From Mesostigma viride (Eukaryota > Streptophyta > Mesostigmatophyceae > Mesostigmatales > Mesostigmataceae), in assembly GCA_009746045.1 (NCBI GenBank), contig RPFO01001075.1:71001-135000 (forward strand): DNA of 64,000 nt. Direction: 5' to 3'. Positions within the stretch are counted from its first letter, which is position 1. Each line of letters opens with the position of its first letter. The notes beneath the pieces were generated by a model. That model was not told the DNA's origin. It ran no database searches and saw nothing but the letters and a program-made list of their open reading frames with translations. This document shows positions 27,250-37,900 of the stretch, one piece after another. The translations under genes and the position numbers were made by a program.

Positions 27250-27775
27250 CCATGGCATTCTGGAAATTAAGGTCCTTGGCATTGCGAACATAACGGTCCA
27301 CCACCGCCAGTTCCACCACCGGAATGCCATCCTTTACACTCTCGTTTCTCGCATTTCTCAAAGCGAGAAGGTCGAGTGTGTAGGGACGCTTCGGCACCCA
27401 ATTATAAATGCCAACATGACGAGACTTGGCAGATGCTTTCGATTCAAGAAGTGCTGCACGCAACCTACCTCCAATTGCAGCGCCCTCGATTTTCTCGTCA
27501 CGGCAGGAGCGCAGGCAATTTACTAGAATGGCGTTGTCGGCTCTAAACATTCCGGCATCCCGGAATAGCCCATACAGATCCTCGGTTTTATCTGCATGAT
27601 CCGCCACAAACGCCTCAAACCTGTCACAGAAATCCTCTACCAATGTCACTGCCGCATCAAGAGGAACTGTCCCGACTCGTGTTTTGCACAGCTCTATCAA
27701 ATTCTTCTCATTTCTTAAATCCTTCCACCCAGTACGCTTTCTCGAATCCGTCTCTTCTTGTTCTTGATCCGACAT
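27250..27775 (-). pseudogene. Copia-B copy 1 gag, N-terminal part
   Basis: Starts at ATG 27775 (MSDQEQEETDSRKRTGW) and is nearly identical to codons 1-175 of copy 2 gag. It ends at the fold-back insertion. Confidence 0.9.
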
Positions 27776-27815
27776 TGCTACGTTTTTCCTTATTAATTAA
27801 CCCCGTCCTAGTACA

Positions 27816-28399
27816 TGTTAAAATCGAGTTCGAATTTTATTAAATGATAATTTTACGGTAATCAGGTTACAAACTCAGAGCCAAGCCCCCAGCTTAATTT
27901 ACCAGCGCAACCATAGCCATTGCCAGCATAGCAGCAACAACCGTTGGACCCGCCGCAACACAATGCTGGCTTTTGGATCATCATCGTCTGTCAGGCGGCT
28001 AGGCTAGCCTGCGGCGCTAGGCACCGACGCAAGCCTGGGAACGCATCTCCGTTACACATCTCCGTTACAACACACCAGCCGAGTACCGACCAATCGACAC
28101 ACACCAGTATCTCGCCACTTGTCACGCCAGCCGGCAGTACCCAGAATCCTAGTCCGCACCTCAGTACCGGACCAGTGCCTCACAGCCAAAGTCTAGGGCG
28201 TAACTCACGAGGCATAACGCACACAGCGTAACTTAAATCGTTGTGGATCACACAAGCCAAAATTCAGCCGAACCTCAAAACGGCTAAGTCCCAATGCGCC
28301 GAATTAACCCGAACGCCTCGAACCACAAAATGGCTAAGTACCGGCACACAATCATTAATTATTTCCATGTGACTGCGAGCTGAAACCTATAATATAACA
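27816..28399 (-). repeat. Copia-B copy 1 LTR (5' end of the element)
   Basis: Reverse of 33104-33685, followed by the right CCTAC duplication (28400-28404). Confidence 0.93.
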
Positions 28400-28404
28400 C
28401 CTAC

Positions 28405-29925
28405 CGTTGAACAACGTGTCAGATTTAGTGATGAACCCTCTTTTGCTGTGAACCAGGCCCCTGCCCCTCCTGCAACCGTGGCTCAACCCTCCAGCAGGTC
28501 CTCACTAACTAACAATGTTGCTAGGCCTCCTTCCCACCCTGTGCCTTCCATGCCTGCTTTTAACACGGGTCGTGCCTCTGCCCCTGTCGGCCCTTCTGGG
28601 CGCCCTAGTGCAGTTCCCTTTTACCCACCTGCTTCCTGGTCCTACCCTGAGACGGCCTATGAGGCAGCCCAGGTCCCTACCCGTGTGGCTGATTTAGAAG
28701 TTAATAGTGATTTCAGCACCATGCCTCTAGATGACAGAAATTATGATCATTTTGCCTACTCCTCTCTTCGTGAGCAATATACTGTACCCTTCTCCTATGG
28801 GCACCAGCCTGAAACGGTGGCCCCTTCTAGACCCCTACCCAAGACTTTTCCTCTTCCTTCCTTCTATCCCGCTTATGTAGCAGTGGAAGATAGTGGCCCT
28901 ATGGGAAAAACTGACTCTTCTAATCCCCCTAAGCCCCCTGCTCTTCCCCTCTTCGCTAACCTTCCCAAGCTGGATGTCAAGTCTACCCCTCAACAGTTTT
29001 TCACCTTTATTATGTTGCTTACCCAGAACACAGAGTCGTGGCAGAATCATAATAGATGGCGTCTCTCTGATGCTGTATTAGTTCCTCACTATCTTACAAC
29101 CTGCATTACTCCTGAGCTTGCTAACCTCATTCAGTGTGAGTCTTTGGCCTCTCATGCCTACCCTAACTCTGTAGCAGAATTGTTTAAGCGTTTAGAGAAC
29201 CATTTAGTCCCTCCTGATTCAGATTGGCAGGACAGATTAGCCTTTGGTACCTTGCAGCAGGGTACTAAATCATTTAATTAAGGAGTATATGAAAGAGTTT
29301 GATGCTCAGATGGTACGAATTAGGGATTTGTCGGGTGCAGAAGTACGTGCTCGCTTCCTCCAAGGCCTCAGTAGACCTTTATTACGTGAAGTCAAGCGCC
29401 AGTTCTCTGCCTACCGTTTTACTGATCTGCCCCTCAAGCATGTGCGCCAGCATCTCCTGCGAGTAGCAGATTTCTTCACCACTCCTTCTCTCCCTACCCG
29501 TTCCCGTATTAATAATATTATCCTTACCCCTGAGGAGGAGAACTCCTATGTAGAAGAATTAGATATCTGTGTTGCTGATCTATCAGCTCTTGATGTCTCT
29601 CATATCACATGCTATCATTGTAAGGAAGTAGGTCATCTTAATTAAACGTGAGTGCCCCAAGTTCCTTTCGGGTGCTCCCCCTCATCCCGACGCACGCCCT
29701 CCTCGTACCCCTCAGCGTGCTCCTATTCGTCCTACTTCAGGACGCATTCCCTCAGCTACCCCTAGTAGGCTGAATGCTTTGCAGGCAGGACCCCCAGGGT
29801 TCCCCTATGATAATCAGGCTCCCGCACCCTCTTCGCTCCCTCGTGACCCTCCAGCAGTGGCTTTTTCGCCAGGGTCTTCTTCGGGGTTAGTTCCTATGGA
29901 TTTGGGGGGGGAGGGGGAACAGTAG
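28405..29925 (+). pseudogene. Ty3 gag, main part, with a CCHC knuckle
   Basis: Continues gag from 16604. A Pro-rich segment leads into a retrotransposon-gag (capsid-like) domain at about 28960-29480 (KSTPQQFFTFIMLL, WQDRLAFGTL, ARFLQGLSRPLLREV). A zinc knuckle follows near 29608-29655; with one TTAA removed it reads CYHCKEVGHLKREC, an exact CX2CX4HX4C. Two frameshifts occur at TTAATTAA octamers (29274-29281, 29638-29645), and deleting one TTAA from each restores the frame. Gag then runs to TAG at 29923-29925. The pol frame opens upstream of that and overlaps it. Confidence 0.8.
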
Positions 29926-29957
29926 GCCTGTCAGCCGGGGGTAACCTGGACAGGTCC
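29904..29957 (+). promoter_or_regulatory. Candidate -1 ribosomal frameshift site, Ty3 gag/pol
   Basis: A run of eight G (29904-29911) provides G-GGG-GGG in the gag frame, an X-XXY-YYZ slippery heptamer. The pol frame is -1 to gag and is open through this point. A stem of CCTGTC (29927-29932) with GACAGG (29949-29954), extended by two pairs, lies about 14 nt downstream. Gag terminates at TAG 29923. Confidence 0.5.
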
Positions 29958-31180
29958 TTAGATAGTACCCCAGATAAAAATTTTTGCCTGCCTGTGTTTA
30001 TAACCTCTGTAGGAGCTGAATCTTCCCTACCACTACGTGTGCGTCCTCTTATGCTCTTGAATGGTGGTTTAACCGTCCCCCACACCGTTGTAGACCCTTT
30101 CTTGCATGCTGATGAACTTTTGAATGTCTCTGTGTTGGTAGATAGCGGTGCGGCTAGCTCCTTTGTGAGCGAGGCCCTAGTTAGGCGTTTAGGACTAGTC
30201 CCTACCCCTCACACCAAACCTGTCACTGTTCATTATGCTGATGGTCGCACCAGTCATTCCCCGGGTACGGTGTCCCTTCCCCTGGTCATACAAGGACGTA
30301 CTGTCAACCTGACGGCCACTATAGGCCCTATCACTACCGCTGATGTATTACTAGGATTAGATTGGCACCAGGATAATAAGATTACTATTAATTATGATAC
30401 CATGGTCATTTGGTTTCCAGATAGCTCTTACTGGGTACCGGAACGTCATTATAGATTGGAAAATTTATCCTTGGTAGATATTACTCCTCCTACACCTGTT
30501 GATCCTCCCGTAAGACCTATACCTGAAGTATTAATGTCCAATGATGAGTTGCGTTCTGAATTAAAGGAATATGGATATTTATTATGTATGTTCCTTCAGT
30601 TAGAAGTACAGGAGATACCTATCACTAATAATAGTGTGGATATAGATATAAACACAGTGGATACAATAGGAGTGGGATTTACTGAAAATGAAATAGTAAG
30701 ATACATGGCCGTGATAGATTCCTCAAAAGTTTTTGAAGAAAAGACTCCTTCTTATCCTCCTCCTCGTTCTGTTTTACACCGTGTAGTTATCAAGGACGGT
30801 GCAGTTCCTACGCACTCTCCGATGTATAGAATGGGCCCTACCGAGTTAAAGGAACTAAAACAGATTTTAGTGTCACTATTAGAAGCAGGATTGATAGAGC
30901 CTAGTAACTCTCCCTACTCAGCTGGTGTCCTGTTAGTTCCTAAGCCAAATGGCAAGTTTCGCCTAGTTACTGATTATAGGAAGTTGAATGATATTACTGT
31001 GAAGTCTAAATACCCTCTACCTCGTATTGATGATATATTTAATAAGGTTAAAGGTTCCACTTGTTTCACAGTACTGGATTGTGCGGATGGTTTTTGGCAG
31101 TTGCGGATAGCTCCTGAGGATTGCCATAAAACCGCCTTTGCTACCCCTTTTGGTCATTACCAGTTTAGAGTAGCGGCTAT
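29926..31180 (+). pseudogene. Ty3 protease and RT, N-terminal part
   Basis: Pol frame (Met at 29994, open from before 29901). Retropepsin: VLVDSGAASSFVSEALV with the DSG active site (about 30140) and DVLLGLDW (about 30345). RT fingers and palm follow: LIEPSNSPYSAGVLLVPKP, then VTDYRKLN, YPLPRIDDIF and FTVLDCADGFWQLRI with the first catalytic Asp (about 31076). The frame is broken at FRVAA by the LINE at 31181. The 12-bp duplication AGTAGCGGCTAT lets it resume at 32705 as FRVAAMGLCNSPASFQ. Confidence 0.88.
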
Positions 31181-32692
31181 TAAAAAAATTAAATTAAATT
31201 ATAACATGCCTCCGTGGGGAGGTCATGTAGCACATATTCCATGATGGATGGGGTGGAGGAAGCCGCGTGATCGAACTATACTAACGCTAGGCTATCTAGA
31301 AAATCCGAACTACACTACTCATCAAAACGCCTCCTCCGCTTGGGGGGAGGTGGCTTGCCCACAGGGTCGGGCGTGTGCGCCTTGACAATCTTCTTCCACC
31401 GCGTCTTGTCCTGCATGACAGTCCAAAGACGGGAGAGAGAGTGTATGCGGTGCTCAAACTGGGCTGGGACCACTAGGTCGTCCAGCAACATCTGAACGTA
31501 GTTGGTGACAGGTTTCCCTACCCTTTTGGGAATGTCCGCGGGGCCAGGCCAGGTCAGAATATGCCGCCCTGGCTGGCCAAGCCGCTGGGGGCCGGCCAGA
31601 CCAAGGGTGGTGTTGACCTGGCTAGTGCGGGCAAGGTGTCCTACAAATGCTATTCTACGCTGCCTAATCTCGTCCGAAACACGAGGCATGCCATGATACA
31701 AAGACTCTGATGACGGACGCTCGGAAAAACCTACGTTAAGGACCTGCCGGAGCATCCTGTAAACTGTGCCGTCGAGCCGAGCTGCCAGTTTGGGCGGTGG
31801 GAGGGTCCACGCCTCGGCGCCATACAAGAGCACCGTGAGGACGAGGACCTTGAAGAGCATGCGTTTGCGGTGCCCGTCCAGGCCCTTCGAGCGCCAGTAA
31901 GGGGTGAGCGAACGGAGCTTGGCCCAGGCGAGGGCGATGCGGGTGTCCACATCGTCGTCGGTGTCAGGAAGCCAGCTCCCCAACAGCTTGAAGCGGTCGC
32001 GGAACGGGACCTCCGTCCCGTCGAGCAGGCGCGGCAGCGGTGGTTTACTGGAGGCCCCTAGCACCATCGCCTCAGTCTTGACACTAATCTCCAACCCCAC
32101 CGCCCGCGCCTCCAGGCCCAGGCAGTCCAGCCAGGTCTGAATGTGCTCGGGGCGCTCGATGAGGGTGGTATCATCCGCATAAATCAGGTCGGCAAGGCGG
32201 TACCCCGGTCTAACCCCGCCGTGCTCTTTTACGTTAAGGATGTCCAAGCCTGGCTCGAACCCCTTAAGAGCAGTAAAGCGCGCACGTGCCCGGCGCATGA
32301 CGTGATCCACGACAATAATGAACAGGTATGGGGACAGGACACAACCTTGCCACACCCGTGGTGAAGGGGGAATGGTGGAGTGGTGCCCTCCGCAGTCCGC
32401 ACTACTGCCTGTGAGCCCTCATACAGTCGGCGAATGGCAGCAATAAACGCAGGTGGTACCCGATCCAGAGCTAGGATGGCCCAAAGAGCCTCCCAGAGAA
32501 CCGTGTCAAAGGCCTTGATATAGTCAACAAAAATGAAGACCAGCGGCAAACTGTCAGGGGGAAGTCGACGCACCTCCTCCATCAACCGGCGCGCGACAAA
32601 CACAGCCATGACAGTGCCTACGACCACTACGGAAACCCATCTGAGACTCACCCAGGTGTGGGTCCAGCGCGGCGCGGAGCCTGTGCAGCATC
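31181..32692 (-). mobile_element. 5'-truncated LINE inserted in the Ty3 RT
   Basis: 1512 bp with a 12-bp target duplication (31169-31180, 32693-32704). On the minus strand it begins within ORF2. Segment 32651-32229 has FVDYIKAFDTVLW (RT motif A). After one frame change, 32355-31315 has GCVLSPYLFIIVVDH, LADLIYADDTTLIE (YADD), LYGAEAWTLPP and a Lys/Pro-rich end at 31315. A 3' UTR follows, with the hairpin at 31210-31221, and then an AT-rich/poly-T-like tail at 31181-31204. It has the form of target-primed integration with 5' truncation. Confidence 0.92.
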
Positions 32693-32704
32693 AGTAGCGG
32701 CTAT

Positions 32705-33098
32705 GGGACTCTGTAACTCGCCTGCCTCTTTTCAAATGTTAATGAATGAAGTGCTTAGACCTGTTATGGGAAATTCTCACCTTCCTCAGGTGTCCTCTGA
32801 TTTAAAGGATCCTTCCTTCTCCTCTGTTTCTTTATCTGAGCATGACCGTTCTTGTGCTCAAGCTTACTTAGATGATATCCTTATTTACTCTCCTGATTTT
32901 GAAACGCACCTACGTGATTTAAAGAAAGTATTAGAAATAATGGCTGAAAATTCTTTGTGGGCGCGCCGTGCTAAAGTTCGTTCGGGTAGGAGTGTCCCAT
33001 TTTTAGGGCACGTTCTGTCAGATGCCGGGGTCGCTACCGACCCGGATAAAACTAAGTCAATTCAGGAATGGCCTACTCCTACCGACGTTGAAGGTGTA
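32705..33098 (+). pseudogene. Ty3 RT, central part
   Basis: Continues after the LINE: GLCNSPASFQMLMNEVLRP, then AYLDDILIYS with the catalytic YLDD, then FLGHVLSDAGV of the thumb, ending WPTPTDVEGVR. It is interrupted by Copia-B copy 2 (TSD CGTAG) and resumes in frame at 39906 as SFLGIASYYRRFI. Confidence 0.9.
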
Positions 33099-33103
33099 CG
33101 TAG

Positions 33104-33685
33104 TGTTATATTATAGGTTTCAGCTCGCAGTCACATGGAAATAATTAATGATTGTGTGCCGGTACTTAGCCATTTTGTGGTTCGAGGCGTTCGGGTTAAT
33201 TCAGCACATTGGGACTTAGCCGTTTTGAGGTTCGGCTGAATTTTGGCTTGTGTGATCCACAACGATTTAAGTTACGCTGTGTGCGTTATGCCTCGTGAGT
33301 TACGCCCTAGACTTTGGCTGTGCGGCACTGGTCCGGTACTGAGGTGCGGACTAGGATTCTGGGTACTGCCGGCTGGCGTGACAAGTGGCGAGATACTGGT
33401 GTGTGTCGATTGGTCGGTACTCGGCTGGTGTGTTGTAACGGAGATGTGTAACGGAGATGCGTTCCCAGGCTTGCGTCGGTGCCTAGCGCGCAGGCTAGCC
33501 TAGCCGCCTGACAGACGATGATGATCCAAAAGCCAGCATTGTGTTGCGGCGGTCCAACGGTTGTTGCTGCTATGCTGGCAATGGCTATGGTTGCGCTGGT
33601 AAATTAAGCTGGGGGCTTGGCTCTGAGTTTGTAACCTGATTACCGTAAAATTATCATTTAATAAAATTCGAACTCGATTTTAACA
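33104..33685 (+). repeat. Copia-B copy 2 5' LTR
   Basis: 582 bp with TG...CA ends (TGTTATATTATAGG to GATTTTAACA). An ATTTAATAAAATTC stretch near the 3' end may serve the promoter or polyadenylation signal. Confidence 0.95.
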
Positions 33686-33725
33686 TGTACTAGGACGGGG
33701 TTAATTAATAAGGAAAAACGTAGCA

Positions 33726-34700
33726 ATGTCGGATCAAGAACAAGAAGAGACGGATTCGAGAAAGCGTACTGGGTGGAAGGATTTAAGAAATGAGAAGAAT
33801 TTGATAGAGCTGTGCAAAACACGAGTCGGGACAATTCCTCTTGATGCGGCAGTGACATTGGTAGAGGATTTCTGTGACAGGTTTGAGGCGTTTGTGGCGG
33901 ATCATGCAGATAAAACCGAGGATCTGTATGGGCTATTCCGGGATGCCGGAATGTTTAGAGCCGACAACGCCATTCTAGTAAATTGCCTGCGCTCCTGCCG
34001 TGACGAGAAAATCGAGGGCGCTGCAATTGGAGGTAGGTTGCGTGCAGCACTTCTTGAATCGAAAGCATCTGCCAAGTCTCGTCATGTTGGCATTTATAAT
34101 TGGGTGCCGAAGCGTCCCTACACACTCGACCTTCTCGCTTTGAGAAATGCGAGAAACGAGAGTGTAAAGGATGGCATTCCGGTGGTGGAACTGGCGGTGG
34201 TGGACCGTTATGTTCGCAATGCCAAGGACCTTAATTTCCAGAATGCCATGGCAGCTCTCAAGCGTGAGAAAGCCGAGGATGATCTCAATAAGGCGATTGA
34301 GGTTATCACGGGCATTGTCGAGGGTGAGGAGAGGGACATGGTGGCCCAACTGCGGGCCCAAGGTAAGCTCAATGAGCTGGGTCTGATTTCCCCTGCATTA
34401 CCGCCTGTCGCTGTGAATTCCATTCCTTCTTCTGGTGGTGCCCAAGGTGGTGCTGCTAAAGCGCCGGATGGGGGCAAGGTGGCCGCCATTGCGGGCGGTG
34501 GTGGCTCTAGCGGCGCGGGGCCCAGCGGGCCTCGGGGCAATGGGGGCCCGATGCGTAGGGGCAATAAGGGCAGCTTCAGCCGAGCGCAGCGCATGCCTGG
34601 GAAGCGATGGCAGCAAGGTAGACAGCAGCCATACCCGCAGCAGCAGCAGCATGCACAACAGCCTGCAGCTGCGTCGCCGTATCAGCAGCAACAGCGCTCG

Positions 34701-34737
<37 letters not shown>

Positions 34738-34949
34738 GTGCACAGCCGGCGGTGCATGGGGCATGCTTTGTGTGTGGGAAGTCGGGACACATGGCAGCCA
34801 ATTGCTATCACAGGCACAAGGACACTCTCCAGGCACGCAGCAACGCCAACTCGCAAGCACCAGCGGTGTGTCACAGGTGTGGGCAGCCAGGGCACTTTGC
34901 GAGGGACACTCACCTGTGCCCAGCGGCCCAGGGCGGTGGCCGTAGGTGA
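33726..34949 (+). CDS. Copia-B gag polyprotein
   Basis: 407 residues from ATG 33726. The first ~215 residues are helical and charged and probably form the capsid. A Gly/Ala-rich linker (about residues 235-290) and a polyQ tract (34691-34735) follow, then two Cys-His knuckles: CFVCGKSGHMAANC (exact CX2CX4HX4C) and CHRCGQPGHFARDTHLC, whose last spacing is longer than usual. It ends at TGA 34947-34949. No protease domain is present. The next 15 bases are in frame with pol and contain no stop, and the stop context is TGA-CTAG, so readthrough probably yields gag-pol. The Copia-B copy 1 sequence is the same at this junction. Confidence 0.92.
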
Positions 34950-34965
34950 CTAGGTGAGGTTGGCA
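34944..34965 (+). promoter_or_regulatory. Candidate stop-codon readthrough site between gag and pol
   Basis: AGG-TGA-CTA-GGT: a single UGA followed by CUAG, the context known to favour readthrough in animal and viral genes. Gag (33726) and pol (34965) are in the same frame and the codons between hold no other stop. The junction is identical in Copia-B copy 1 near 21540-21560. Confidence 0.6.
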
Positions 34966-37900
34966 TGCGGGCTGGTGCAGGGGAGGCCAGCTCGACCCCC
35001 CAGGTGTACTCACCCTACCTGGGTGCTCAGGTGGCGGTGCTAGCAGGCACTAGGGAGAAGGGGGGCCACCTGGAGCATGGGACAGCTGCAGAAGGGGGAA
35101 GGGCAGTGTCTCAGGGGATGGGGAATGAGTGGGTTGGAGGCGCTGCAGGGGGGCACACCGCAGCGGGCGGGCCGCCGGTAGGTGGTACCTCACCAGACCC
35201 TAGTTCAGCACATGTGAATGGTGCGGCGTGCGGTGAGGCAGCCGGGTCGCTCAGTGTACTTAACATGGCCACACGGTTACACAAAGCACTAGGGCATGGG
35301 CATGCGGGTGAGGAGTGGGCAGCCATGCTAGGGTTCACAGACTTAGTGGATATGTGCAAGCAGGTGTGGTTAAGGTGTCGCAAATGTCAGGAGCGGGCAC
35401 CTAAACCGCACAAGTTCCATGCACGTAGGCCAGAGTTTGAGCGAGGTGTGGTGCAGTGTGATGTATTCATGTATGACGACAGAGACTACGTGCTTGCAGT
35501 GGGCAGGTTCTCCAGGTACAAGGTCATGGTGCCACTTGAGCGCAAGCTGAAGGAGCACTTGTGTGATGCATTGCGTCTCCTCAGGTCCAAGTTTGGTGTG
35601 GCATCTGTGTTGGAGTGCGATCAGCAGTTTGAGTGCTGTGTGGGTGAGCCGGGTGTGGGGAAGATAGAACTTGCTGGGGTAGCTGACCACGAGCACCAGG
35701 GTCTTGTCGAGCGCCACATACAGACATCGAAGCAGGTGATGGCATGCATGGAGAAGATGAGAACAGGCTCGTATCGTGAGAGGCTGGTGATCTGCAATGA
35801 GATAGAGCAATGTCTCAACAACCGTGTAATGGTCAAGGTGTTGGGTGGGCAGGTGGCAGTCACGCCTAAGGGAGTGGAGATGGGCTTGTTGTCACCTGAG
35901 GCTGTGGAAGAGTACAGGGATTATTTGAGCGATCGTTACGTGCGCATGGTAAAGATGGACCTGCGACGTGGACAGGTTTATGTGCCGTGCGTGAACGCCA
36001 GGGTCTGGGCCTACGCGGAGGGCAGTCATGGAAAACGGGGCCTATGGAGAGGTCCCGGTGTGGTCAAGGAGATCGATCCTGATCACATGCTTGCTTCGGT
36101 AGCGCTAGAGGACAGTTGCTACGACAAGCTGCTAGCGTGGAAACACCTGCGCCCCTACTATGACGGGCTGGGGCCGCCAGACCCACCCGCTGAGGAAGGT
36201 GTTAGGGACCCCAGTGTGCAGGCTGGGGGTGAGGCGGGGGATCCCGGGGCTGCAGGGGGGGTGAGGGAGGGGGGTGGGCCTGATCAACCTACTCGCTCCC
36301 TTTCGCCGGAAGCTGGGTTGCCACCTTCCAAGGGCGGTCCCGCTAGCGTGGGGTCGGGCGGTTCGGGGGTTGCCCCAGCCGTTGACGACCAGGAGAAGCA
36401 GCGCGCCGCGGTACTAGCCCGCCTAGTGGAGCGCCTGCAGGAAGCTCGACGCGCTGCCACGGTGGGCGAGCAGCGGCAGTTGGGGGGCAACATCTCGCGG
36501 GCCGGCAAGGAGCGGGTGGCCGAAGGTGGGATGGTACCACGGTCCGGTGAGGCGGGTGAGCCAGCCGAAGGTGGGGTTGCACGGGCCGGCGATGCTGGGG
36601 CATTGACCGCAGGTGCGGGGCAGCAGGCTGGTGGCGTTGGCGGGTTGGCCGACGCGGGGCCTATATTGCCGAGTGAGGGCGACAGCCCCATGGACGACAG
36701 CGAGGCTGTCGAGGAGAGAGGTGAGCCAGGTGAGCTGGTGGCTGCGGTCTCTAAGCTTGCCAACTGGTATTCGGACGGGCTGGGTAGTTGTCGATTGGAA
36801 GTGGACACTGACGCGGTGGTGTGCTTGCTGGGTGAGGGAGTAGCCAGGCATCTGCCGTGCACTGCGTCCAGGTGGAGGTATGTGGAGGACTTCTCCGGGT
36901 TAGTGAGGATGCCGGTGCGGGGTGAGGTAATGCTGACGATCTTGGGGAGAGAGACGCCGTTTTGCGTGCTCGAGGGGTATGATGGACCCGCCATTTTGGG
37001 ACTTCCTTTCCTGGACCATCCTGATGTGCGGATTCAGAGCTCATTGCTAACCCGAGTAGGTCACGGGTCGATAGAGCTACAGTCTTACAAGTCAGTCGAG
37101 CCTCTCAGTCGCATTTGCAGCACAGTGGCTAGGCTAGCAGCACTGTCGGGTACGGAGGGTGTAGCGTGGGGCGCTGATCTCCCGCCAGCTGCTGACCTGG
37201 TTATGCCTGCATTACTGCATCCCAACAGCCTAGGAATCACTGAGAGGGACATAGCCGCACATTCCCCGATCACATTCCCTGAGCTTGTACTGCAGATGTC
37301 AACGCCTAGTGGGTTCTCGAGCTGGTGGTGTGCATTCCGTAAGGCACTTGAGGAGTGGCAGGGCTACGGGGTGTATGAACCGCTTGACACGGTGCCGAAG
37401 GGGGCTAGGGTGCTTCCGCTGAAGATGGTGCTGTCCCACAAGGTGAAGGCAGGTGTGGAGATCTGCTACGTGAGGCCGGTATCACAAGAGTTTGCAGGTA
37501 CTAGCCCGCTGGCCAAGGAGGAGCTCTACACCCCAGGGATGGCATGGGACACGTTCAGGATGGTTAGCATGATTTTTCTTAGCTTTCTGGACGAAGGCAA
37601 GGACTACGCGTGTGCGTCCATTGATGTCAAGCGCGCATTCCCTAACTCTAGCGAGGAAGTGGCGCAAGAGGTGTGGGAGGGTACTCCGCCTCTAGTGGTG
37701 CAGACGCCGCCGTTCTGGAAGGAGGTGGTCACGTCTGAGTTCATGGGTCTGTGCAAGGCTATAGAGGGTCTGCAGAGCGCGTCGATTGTTTGGAGGATAA
37801 CCCTCATGCGTGCGTTGGGTGAGATCGCAGAGTTTGAGGTATCTCCCTACGACCCATCGTTGTTCGTGGCGCGGATGCCGTCTGGTCCTATGTTTGTACA

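Noticed and set aside
29274..29645. piggyBac insertion sites
   Set aside because: TTAATTAA fits an imprecise TTAA-element scar, but no piggyBac ends are present; kept only as a finding.
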